A stretch of DNA of 64,000 nt from DAOTVC01 sp034437215 (lineage in GTDB: Bacteria > Chloroflexota > Anaerolineae > B4-G1 > SLSP01). This document shows positions 57,861 to 64,000 of this stretch, piece by piece (positions within the stretch are counted from its first letter, which is position 1; each line of letters opens with the position of its first letter). The DNA is taken from NCBI GenBank assembly GCA_034437215.1, contig DAOTVC010000153.1, forward strand, positions 5,675 through 69,674, written 5' to 3'. The translations under genes were made by a program, and so were the position numbers. The notes beneath the pieces were generated by a model that made no database searches, had not been told where the DNA came from, and saw nothing but the letters and a program-made list of their open reading frames with translations.

Positions 57861-58034
57861 CGCTTCCTCTCTCTTCTCTTTCTAAGCGCTCGTAAAGTAT
57901 AACTTCCCGCGCGTGTAACCGCACGATCCTCGCATAAGTGCTGATTTGGCCCGTCGTTGTCACCTCACTGCGACCTGTCATTATAACACAAAAGCGGTGA
58001 AAATAGTAGGGCATTTGTTCTATCCAGGGCTGTT
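57861..58034 (-). promoter_or_regulatory. uvrA upstream region with two -10 boxes
   Basis: On the minus strand an extended -10 TGTTATAAT (hexamer 57980-57985) and a second box TATACT (57896-57901) lie upstream of uvrA. Neither has a good -35. No SOS-type palindrome was found. Confidence 0.45.
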
Positions 58035-58036
58035 AG

Positions 58037-58065
58037 TTGAGATTTTTGCAAGATTGTTCTATACT
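58037..58065 (+). promoter_or_regulatory. Promoter of the aldo/keto reductase gene
   Basis: TTGAGA (58037-58042), a 17-base spacer and TATACT (58060-58065). Confidence 0.7.
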
Positions 58066-58134
58066 TAATCTATGGGGTTCTACCCCCGCCAACCAATCAC
58101 GCTGTCGTGCTGCTCTATCCTGAGAGGAGGAAAA

Positions 58135-59142
58135 ATGGAGTATCGCTATCTCGGTAGGACAGGTCTGAAGGTCAGCAACCTCTGCATGGGGGCCATGACC
58201 TTGGGGCGCGAGGCCTCGGAAGAGAGGAGCCACCGGATGTTGGACCGCTTCGCCGAGGAGGGAGGCAACTTCATCGACACGGCGAACGTCTATTCCACGG
58301 GCACCTCAGAGGAGGTCGTCGGGCGCTGGCTTGCCGGTAAGGAGCGCCACGCCTACGTCATCGCCACGAAGGTGCGCTTTCCCATGGGCCAGGGTCCCAA
58401 CGACCGGGGGCTGAGCCGGAAGCACATCCTCGACCAGGTGGAGGAGAGCTTACGCCGTCTGGGGACGGATTACATCGATCTCTACCAGGTGCACGCCTGG
58501 GATCGGGGTACGCCTCTCGAGGAGACGCTGATCACCCTGGACGGGCTCGTTCAGAGCGGTAAGGTGCGCTACATCGGCGCCAGCAACTTCACCGGCTGGC
58601 AGCTGCAGAAGGCCCTCGATCTCAGCTACCAGCTGGGCTTGGAGCCCTTCAGCTGTATGCAGCCCCAGTACAATCTCCTCTGTCGTTCCACCGAATGGGA
58701 GGTCTTGCCCGTCTGCATCAACGAGGGTCTCGGAGTCATCCCCTGGAGCCCGCTCAAGGGGGGCTGGCTGACGGGAAAGTACCACCGGGGGATGGAGGCC
58801 CCGCCCGCGGGCAGCCGCGTGGAGAAGGCCGAGGAGGAGGGCTGGAGTGAGGCGTGGAGCCGTTATGCCAACGAGGAGACCTGGAATCTCATCGACGTCC
58901 TCACCGCGGTGGCGGACGAGGCCGGGAAGACGCCCGCGCAGGTAGCCCTCAACTGGCTGCTGTGGCGGCCGGGGGTCACCGCCCCCATCATGGGCGCCCG
59001 GAATCTGGAGCAGCTGGAGGACAACCTGGGTGCGGCCACCTGGACCCTCTCGACGGAGCAGCTGGAGCGCCTGAACGAGGCGAGCGCGCCCGATCTGCCC
59101 TATCCCTACGACTTCATACGGGACGCTCAGGAAGGGCGTTGA
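58135..59142 (+). CDS. Aldo/keto reductase
   Basis: This 335-residue NADPH-dependent TIM-barrel oxidoreductase shows GNFIDTANVYSTGTSEEVVGRWL (catalytic Asp and Tyr), VIATKVRFPMG (Lys), DYIDLYQVHAWDRGTPLEETL (His), RYIGASNFTGWQL and APIMGARNLEQLEDNLGA. It is close to the YajO/IolS-type group. The substrate is unknown. AGAGGAGG sets the start at 58135. Confidence 0.92.
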   Translation: MEYRYLGRTGLKVSNLCMGAMTLGREASEERSHRMLDRFAEEGGNFIDTANVYSTGTSEEVVGRWLAGKERHAYVIATKVRFPMGQGPNDRGLSRKHILDQVEESLRRLGTDYIDLYQVHAWDRGTPLEETLITLDGLVQSGKVRYIGASNFTGWQLQKALDLSYQLGLEPFSCMQPQYNLLCRSTEWEVLPVCINEGLGVIPWSPLKGGWLTGKYHRGMEAPPAGSRVEKAEEEGWSEAWSRYANEETWNLIDVLTAVADEAGKTPAQVALNWLLWRPGVTAPIMGARNLEQLEDNLGAATWTLSTEQLERLNEASAPDLPYPYDFIRDAQEGR

Positions 59143-59177
59143 GCCGGTGATCTAGGGGCTTGCACAGGAGGTAGAAG

Positions 59178-60137
59178 ATGGATCTGGACTTTTCGCAGGC
59201 GTTGGAGCAGCTGGAGGAGATGCTCAATAACTTCATCCGGCTCATCCCCAACATTCTGGTCGCCGTGATCGTCTTTCTCCTCTTCTACTTCCTGGCATCG
59301 GGGTTCAAGGCGTTTGTGAGACGTCTCTCGGCGCGCTACAGCCGCCACGTCAACGTCGCTCTCATCCTGGGCCGCCTGGTACGCTGGTTGGTCATCACCC
59401 TGGGACTGTTGGTCGCTCTGGTGATCAGTTTCCCCGGTTTCACGGCGTCGCGTCTCTTGGAACTGTTGGGCATTTCCACCGTTGCCATCGGTTTTGCTTT
59501 CCGTGACGTTCTCCAGAACTTCCTGGCCGGGATTCTCATCCTATTGAACGAACCCTTCCACGTGGGCGACCAGATCATCGTGCAGGAGCTCGAGGGGACG
59601 GTGGAGAGCATCGAGACGCGCGCCACCACCATTCTGACCTACGATGGACGGCGCATCGTTATTCCCAACACCGATCTCTTTAACAATCCGGTCACCGTCA
59701 ACACCGCCTTTCCGCACCGGCGGGTGGAGTACGATCTGGGGGTCGGCTACGGGAATAGTATAGAGGAGGCCAAGGCCATGATCCTGGAGGTACTGGGGGA
59801 GATGGAGCACATCCTCGCTGTACCGGCTCCTGACGTCATCGTCATAGGGCTCGACGCCTCCTGGGTGACCTTGCGTCTGCGCTGGTGGATCGAGCCGGCG
59901 CGCTGGGCGGAGGTCTTGGAGACCCGGGATCACGTCCTGGCGACGGTGAAGGAGCGTCTCATCGCCAACGGCATCGATCTGCCCTTCCCCACCCGGCAGA
60001 TCCTCTTCCACGATCAGACGGAGGAGACCGACGGTCATCGTGCCTTGCAGCGCGAGGGATGGCCCGCGGGCAGGGGAGAGGTACCAGCGCCCAGGACGAT
60101 CGCCGGAGCCTTGAAGTCCGGGGAGCTGGAAAGCTAA
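59178..60137 (+). CDS. MscS-family mechanosensitive channel
   Basis: This 319-residue membrane protein has three or four membrane segments, the last (LLGISTVAIGFAFRDVLQNFLAGILILL) being the pore helix with its FRDVLQNF exit motif. The beta domain follows (PFHVGDQIIVQELEGTVESIETRATTILTYDGRRIVIPN) with a C-terminal alpha/beta region. It opens under membrane tension to release solutes. AGGAGG precedes the ATG. Confidence 0.93.
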   Translation: MDLDFSQALEQLEEMLNNFIRLIPNILVAVIVFLLFYFLASGFKAFVRRLSARYSRHVNVALILGRLVRWLVITLGLLVALVISFPGFTASRLLELLGISTVAIGFAFRDVLQNFLAGILILLNEPFHVGDQIIVQELEGTVESIETRATTILTYDGRRIVIPNTDLFNNPVTVNTAFPHRRVEYDLGVGYGNSIEEAKAMILEVLGEMEHILAVPAPDVIVIGLDASWVTLRLRWWIEPARWAEVLETRDHVLATVKERLIANGIDLPFPTRQILFHDQTEETDGHRALQREGWPAGRGEVPAPRTIAGALKSGELES

Positions 60138-60232
60138 GAGTAGTGAGGGGCAGCTCCTGCACCTCAAGGGCGAGATGGGGAACAGACGGCTTCTGTGAGT
60201 CACTTTGCAACGTCTGATCTTTAGGAGGAGCT

Positions 60233-60859
60233 ATGGCGGTACGCACGCGGCGTGAGATAGAGAATGAAATTCTGCGTCTGGGCAATCTTCCCCTGGATCT
60301 GGAGGAGGCGAACTTAAGCGGATTAGATCTGGCCCAGTTGCGGCTGCAGCGCGTTAATCTCCGTCGCGCCGACCTGCGGGAGGTCGACCTGCGGGAGTCG
60401 AATCTGGAGGGAGCCACGCTCGATGAAGCCAATCTTCAGCAGGCGGACCTGCGTAAGGCGCGACTGCGCAAGGCGTCGGTGCGCGGAGCCCTTCTGCAGA
60501 AGGCACAGCTCTGGGAGGTCGACCTTCATCGCTCCGATCTGGAGGGGGCGAAGCTGCCCCTAGCCGATCTCCGGTTGGCGGATTTGAGTGAGGCCAATTT
60601 GCGAAGTGCGGATCTGAGACGTGCCAATCTGCGGAAGGCAAATCTCCAGGGGGCAAATCTGCGTCGCGCCGACCTGCGTGAAGCGGATCTGCGAGGCGCC
60701 GATCTCCGGTGGGCGCTGCTGCAAGCGAGCAATCTGCGGGGTGCCTGCTACGACCGCGAGACGCTGTGGAATCCCGACTTCGATCCTACAGTTTCCGGCG
60801 CCAGCGCTTACGAGAGCTTCTCCCGTGGGCGCGTCTCCAAGAGGCAAAGGCGCGAGTAG
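60233..60859 (+). CDS. Pentapeptide-repeat protein
   Basis: This 208-residue protein is built of about 25-28 consecutive A(D/N)Lxx pentapeptides from about residue 20 to 178 (RADLREVDLRESNLEGATLD and so on), predicting a right-handed four-sided beta helix of about seven turns. Unusually many central positions are Arg or Lys. The function of such cytosolic proteins is mostly unknown; a few protect gyrase. AGGAGG precedes the ATG. Confidence 0.9.
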   Translation: MAVRTRREIENEILRLGNLPLDLEEANLSGLDLAQLRLQRVNLRRADLREVDLRESNLEGATLDEANLQQADLRKARLRKASVRGALLQKAQLWEVDLHRSDLEGAKLPLADLRLADLSEANLRSADLRRANLRKANLQGANLRRADLREADLRGADLRWALLQASNLRGACYDRETLWNPDFDPTVSGASAYESFSRGRVSKRQRRE

Positions 60860-60860
60860 T

Positions 60861-61508
60861 GTGCCCAAGTTAGGGACCAAGGCCAAGCATTACGACCGGC
60901 ACTACTTCGAGAGCATCTTGCAGAGGAGTACGCGCAACTCCAAGCGCAACCGGAATCGGTTGCAGCTGATTCGGTGCTACGTCGGGCAAGGCTGTCTGCT
61001 GGAGATCGGCTGTGGGAAGGGGAATTTTCTGAGGGTAGCGGACGAGCACTTCACCATAGAGGGGATCGACATCTCAAGTTACGTCGTGAAGAGCATCACC
61101 GATCTGCCTGCGGATCATATTCGTCGTGGGGACATCGAGCGGGCTTCTCTGCCCGAGAGAGCTTACGAAGTGATCGCCGCCTTCAACGTTCTGGAGCACC
61201 TGTTCGATCCACCGCCCGTTCTGGAGAAGATCCGGCAGGCTCTGCGAGAAGGCGGGCTCTTCGTGGGCTCGGTGCCTTACAATGGTGCGCTCATCGGACG
61301 GGTGCACACCGCGATCACCAATCTTCTGGATCAAACCCACGTCTCCACCTACCGGGCTTCACGTTGGCGGCGGCTCTTTGCGTCTGCCGGTTTTCGGGAG
61401 ATCGAGCTCTTTGGAGAGGTGATGGTGGGCAAGAATTGGAGCTTCTACATTCAGAATCGTCTCTGGCCCTGCCTCTCGCTCAATCTGATGTTTATGGCGC
61501 GGAAGTAG
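60861..61508 (+). CDS. Class I SAM-dependent methyltransferase
   Basis: This 215-residue protein shows CLLEIGCGKGNFLRVADEHFTIEGIDIS (motif I and the acidic ribose contact), YEVIAAFNVLEHLFDPPPVLEKIRQALREGGLFVGSVPYN, the Methyltransf_11/23 pattern. The GTG start is one base after the pentapeptide gene stop, so the two are coupled. The N-terminus (HYDRHYFESILQ) is typical of sugar or lipid methylases. The substrate is unknown. Confidence 0.85.
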   Translation: MPKLGTKAKHYDRHYFESILQRSTRNSKRNRNRLQLIRCYVGQGCLLEIGCGKGNFLRVADEHFTIEGIDISSYVVKSITDLPADHIRRGDIERASLPERAYEVIAAFNVLEHLFDPPPVLEKIRQALREGGLFVGSVPYNGALIGRVHTAITNLLDQTHVSTYRASRWRRLFASAGFREIELFGEVMVGKNWSFYIQNRLWPCLSLNLMFMARK

Positions 61509-61540
61509 GAACAGGATCGGATGAAGGGGGAGAATAGTCT

Positions 61541-62818
61541 ATGCGGCAGATGTTCGTTCAGGTACCTAGGGGCAACGGGGCCGAGGTGATGCAGGTCGCC
61601 CGGGCTCACGAGGCCATCAATGTCTCGGTGATGGAGGCCAGCGGTTTTGATGGGCCTCACGATCTCATCGTGATCGATCTGCCCAACGACCGGGTGGAGA
61701 ATATTCTCAACGTCTTGCAGGAGCTCTACGCCGTCCACGTCACGCTGCCTCCCCAGGAGGTCATCGCTTTCAAACCTCCCCCCTCGGAGGCGCCCCGGCA
61801 GATGACGAACGTGCAGCCCCGGAGCCCCATCGAGATCTTCCTGGCGGGGCTCCAGAGCATCGGTACCTGGAAGAGCTTTCTCATCTACGCCGTCGCCGGC
61901 GCGGTCGTCACCTGGATCGCCTTTTTCACCAACACCGTCTACTTGTTGATCGCCGCTATGCTCATCGCCCCCTTCGCGGGACCTGCCATGAATCTGGCCC
62001 TGGCGACGGCGAGCGGAGACAGGGTCCTCTTCCGTCGTAACATTGGACGCTACCTCGTAGCGATAGCCACCACCGTCAGCACAACCGCAGCCCTGACCTG
62101 GCTTCTGAGGCAGGACACCGTGACGGCGGTGATGGTCAACGTCAGCCAAGTCTCCAGCGTGGCGATCCTGCTGCCTCTGGTCAGCGGTGTAGCCGGAGCC
62201 CTCAATCTCGTGCAGTCGGAGCGTTCGAGCCTCGTCTCCGGCACCGCCGTGGGCATTCTCGTCTCCGCCTCCCTGGCGCCGCCCGCCGGTCTCCTGGGGA
62301 TGGCGCTCGTGATGGGGCTCTGGGACGTGGTGATGAACATGGGCTTCGTGCTCCTGCTGCAGCTGGTGGGGATCAACATCGGAGGCGCCGTCATCTTCCG
62401 TCTTTACGGGATCACCTACAACCTCCAGCGGTATGATCGAGGACAACGCACGGTCTTTCTCATCGGTCTGCTTACCAGCGCCGTGATCCTGGCGGGGCTT
62501 CTGACATGGCAGTTTTCGGATGATCTGCGTCTGCAGCGTTCCAGTGAGGGTGCGCGTGCAGCCCAACTCATCGAGCAGATGGTCAGGGACAGCGGGCTGG
62601 GGGAAGCCGTCGAGGTCAACGCGCGCTTCACCGCCCCCGACGTGAGCGACGAGAACATCTTGATAACCGACGTTATCATCGAGTACGCCCCCGACGCTCC
62701 GCTGGCCCCTGAGGCTGCGGAGCTTCACCTACGGCTGGTGATTGAGGAGACCTTGCAGCAGCGGAATCCCCAGTTCACGCCTCTGGTGAGCGTCGACGTC
62801 CGTCGCCCCCCTCCATAG
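61541..62818 (+). CDS. DUF389-family membrane protein
   Basis: This 425-residue protein has a small N-terminal alpha/beta domain (1-90), then about six or seven membrane segments with VYLLIAAMLIAPFAGPAMNLALATASGD, the DUF389 signature (LIAPxxGP). The C-terminus contains a second small alpha/beta domain. Function of the family is unknown. It is followed closely by the SagB-like gene. Confidence 0.88.
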   Translation: MRQMFVQVPRGNGAEVMQVARAHEAINVSVMEASGFDGPHDLIVIDLPNDRVENILNVLQELYAVHVTLPPQEVIAFKPPPSEAPRQMTNVQPRSPIEIFLAGLQSIGTWKSFLIYAVAGAVVTWIAFFTNTVYLLIAAMLIAPFAGPAMNLALATASGDRVLFRRNIGRYLVAIATTVSTTAALTWLLRQDTVTAVMVNVSQVSSVAILLPLVSGVAGALNLVQSERSSLVSGTAVGILVSASLAPPAGLLGMALVMGLWDVVMNMGFVLLLQLVGINIGGAVIFRLYGITYNLQRYDRGQRTVFLIGLLTSAVILAGLLTWQFSDDLRLQRSSEGARAAQLIEQMVRDSGLGEAVEVNARFTAPDVSDENILITDVIIEYAPDAPLAPEAAELHLRLVIEETLQQRNPQFTPLVSVDVRRPPP

Positions 62819-62837
62819 AGTTATCGGAGTGTATAAT

Positions 62838-63554
62838 ATGGCCAAGTGGTTCCGTTACGTGCTGTTGGTGGTCATCCTTGGTGCCGTTCTAGTTGCCCTG
62901 CTCGTGCTGCTGCGACGGGAAGAAACGGAGGAACCCGTGCCGTCCTTGAGCCCCGATAGCATCGCCCTGCCCGAGCCCCGTGTTGACAGCGAAATCTCCG
63001 TCGAAGCGACACTGAACAACCGTCGCTCCGTTCGCGAGTACAGCGACGCCCCCCTTACCCTCTCCGAGGTGGGGCAGCTTCTCTGGGCCGCCCAGGGAAT
63101 CACAGGTGACAATCAGCGCTACCGGGCGGCCCCCTCCGCGGGCGCGCTCTATCCTCTCGAACTCTACGTCGCTGCCGGGAACGTCGAGGACCTGACTTCC
63201 GGTGTCTACCGGTACCGGCCCCAATCCCACGCCCTCATTCCCGTTGTCGAGGGCGACGCCGGAGCTGCCCTCGCCCGGGCGGCGTTGGGCCAGGCGTGGA
63301 TCGAGGACGGCGCCGTCGTCCTGGCCTTCGCCGCAGTCTACGAGCGCACGACGCAGAAGTACGGCGCGCGGGGCCGGCAGTACGTCCACATGGAGGTGGG
63401 ACACGCCGCCCAGAACGTCTACCTGCAGGCCGAGGCTCTGGGTCTGGGCACCGTTACCGTCGGGGCTTTCGATGAGGGCGAGGTGCGACGTGCCACCGGG
63501 ATGGCGAACGACGAGGTGCCCCTCTACCTGATGCCGGTAGGGCGGTTGCCATAG
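62838..63554 (+). CDS. Membrane-anchored SagB-like nitroreductase-family oxidoreductase
   Basis: This 238-residue protein has one N-terminal membrane segment (about 5-25), then a nitroreductase fold of SagB/ThcOx type: LNNRRSVREYSDAPLTLSEVGQLLWAAQGIT, YRAAPSAGALYPLELYVAAGNV, HMEVGHAAQNVYLQAEALGLGTVTVGAFD. It binds FMN. No peptide substrate or cyclodehydratase gene adjoins, so it is probably not part of an azole-peptide cluster. ATG 62838 has CGGAG eight bases upstream; a GTG at 62829 is less likely. Confidence 0.88.
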   Translation: MAKWFRYVLLVVILGAVLVALLVLLRREETEEPVPSLSPDSIALPEPRVDSEISVEATLNNRRSVREYSDAPLTLSEVGQLLWAAQGITGDNQRYRAAPSAGALYPLELYVAAGNVEDLTSGVYRYRPQSHALIPVVEGDAGAALARAALGQAWIEDGAVVLAFAAVYERTTQKYGARGRQYVHMEVGHAAQNVYLQAEALGLGTVTVGAFDEGEVRRATGMANDEVPLYLMPVGRLP

Positions 63555-63725
63555 GCCGTCGTCAGTCAGGTGCTCTGGTAGTCATTTAATCCCCAGTTGT
63601 TCAGCCTTCAACCGCGTAGCTGAGAAGCTGAGCCCTTTACGTGAGAGTCAACGACAACGGGTGTCGCGAAATTGAGGTAGTATGGTAGACTCAGCACGAT
63701 CACCGAAGCGAGAGGAGGCAACGCG

Positions 63726-64000
63726 ATGCGCATACTGCTCACGGGACATAAGGGCCAGCTGGGACGGACGCTGCTGCCGCTGCTTGCCGATCACGAGGTG
63801 CAGGGCGCCGATCTGCCCGAGCACGACATCACCGACCGGGAGGGCTTCTCGGCCCTGGCGCGGGACTTCGGGCCCGATCTCATCCTCCACCCCGCGGCGA
63901 TGACCGACGTGGAGGGCTGCGCGCGCGATCCGGCGCTGGCCTACCGCGTCAACGGCCTGGGGACACAGAACGTCGCCCTCGCTGCCGCCGAGGTGGGCGC
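63726..64000 (+). CDS. rfbD: dTDP-4-dehydrorhamnose reductase, truncated by the window edge
   Basis: The first 91 residues are visible: MRILLTGHKGQLGRTLLPLL (NAD-binding GxxGxxG), HDITDREGFSALARDFGPDLILHPAAMTDVEGCARDPALAYRVNGLG, matching RfbD/RmlD of rhamnose synthesis. AGGAGG lies upstream of the ATG. rfbC is 33 kb away at 30413, so the rhamnose genes are not all together. Confidence 0.88.
   Translation, partial: MRILLTGHKGQLGRTLLPLLADHEVQGADLPEHDITDREGFSALARDFGPDLILHPAAMTDVEGCARDPALAYRVNGLGTQNVALAAAEVG

Noticed and set aside
55935..57902. A 655-codon plus-strand frame opposite uvrA
   Set aside because: uvrA is unmistakable on the minus strand and the plus frame has only shadow composition.
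57861..58134. An SOS box for uvrA
   Set aside because: No GAAC-N4-GTTC palindrome was found. GTTCTAT occurs twice but without its inverted partner.
62832..62837. TATAAT immediately before the SagB-like ATG as a promoter
   Set aside because: It abuts the start codon, so transcription would begin inside the gene. The gene follows DUF389 by 19 bases with a usable ribosome binding site and is most likely cotranscribed.

Overview
The window is a GC-rich chromosomal segment, almost certainly from a Chloroflexota bacterium, probably class Anaerolineae. This is inferred from gene content: several single-pass membrane proteins with Thr/Pro-rich linkers after the membrane segment, a single-domain KaiC-like ATPase, RNase Y, a PIN/TRAM membrane protein, a phosphoglucose/phosphomannose isomerase, DUF2089 and YkvA proteins, and a GAAC-N4-GTTC SOS-type box. 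No rRNA, tRNA, CRISPR array, phage or complete insertion sequence was found. Almost all of it is core housekeeping DNA.

Layout. 1-6.4 kb (minus): a SanA-like fragment, a peptidase-like membrane protein that has lost its zinc motif, RNase PH, then rlmN, a nucleotidyltransferase-HAD fusion and a GntR regulator. Between rph and rlmN lie three tandem copies of a roughly 185-bp unit that look like three small-RNA genes. Each has three 11-bp-spaced operator half-sites, a -10 box, a conserved anti-Shine-Dalgarno stretch and an intrinsic terminator. This is the most interesting feature of the window. 6.8-10.7 kb (plus): an FtsB-like protein, inositol monophosphatase, a promoter-driven stretch holding micro-ORFs or a structured RNA, recX and RNase Y. 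10.7-25.5 kb: acetyltransferase, minimal zincin, glucan phosphorylase, a PpiC lipoprotein operon ending in rsmI, the sugar isomerase, a folate/histidine-degradation fusion enzyme with YkvA, an NYN nuclease with a repeated C-terminal motif, a CAAX-type protease and a HAD hydrolase. 25.6-35.2 kb (minus): ftsK, radA with an SOS box, a surface-polysaccharide/peptidoglycan operon, an SUF-type DUF59 protein and a small metal-cluster group (PadR, Cys-rich protein, NifX-like, zinc ribbon). 35.3-48.4 kb (plus): response regulator, rpsB-tsf-pyrH-frr-uppS-cdsA, fructose bisphosphatase, rho, HIT, PIN/TRAM, cysS, rlmB. 48.4-64 kb: DUF2089 operon, TPR protein, a large GAF histidine kinase, uvrA, aldo/keto reductase, MscS, a pentapeptide protein, methyltransferase, DUF389, a SagB-like oxidoreductase and the start of rfbD.

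Mobile and repeat content is small but clear. There are three copies of a 107-120 bp palindromic MITE with GGGTGTGTTTCA ends; one copy has a perfect 9-bp target duplication. A different 158-bp AT-rich MITE also has a perfect 9-bp duplication. A third palindromic element and a cluster of REP-like hairpins are also present. One MITE copy lies inside the predicted 5' leader of the ykvA-ftcD operon.

Many promoters can be read directly as sigma-70-type hexamers. At least two genes (11799 plus, 15317 minus) have a -10 box 6-7 bases before the start codon, which predicts leaderless mRNAs. Start codons below were set from ribosome binding sites and promoters. Functions are inferred from motifs seen by eye, without database searches.
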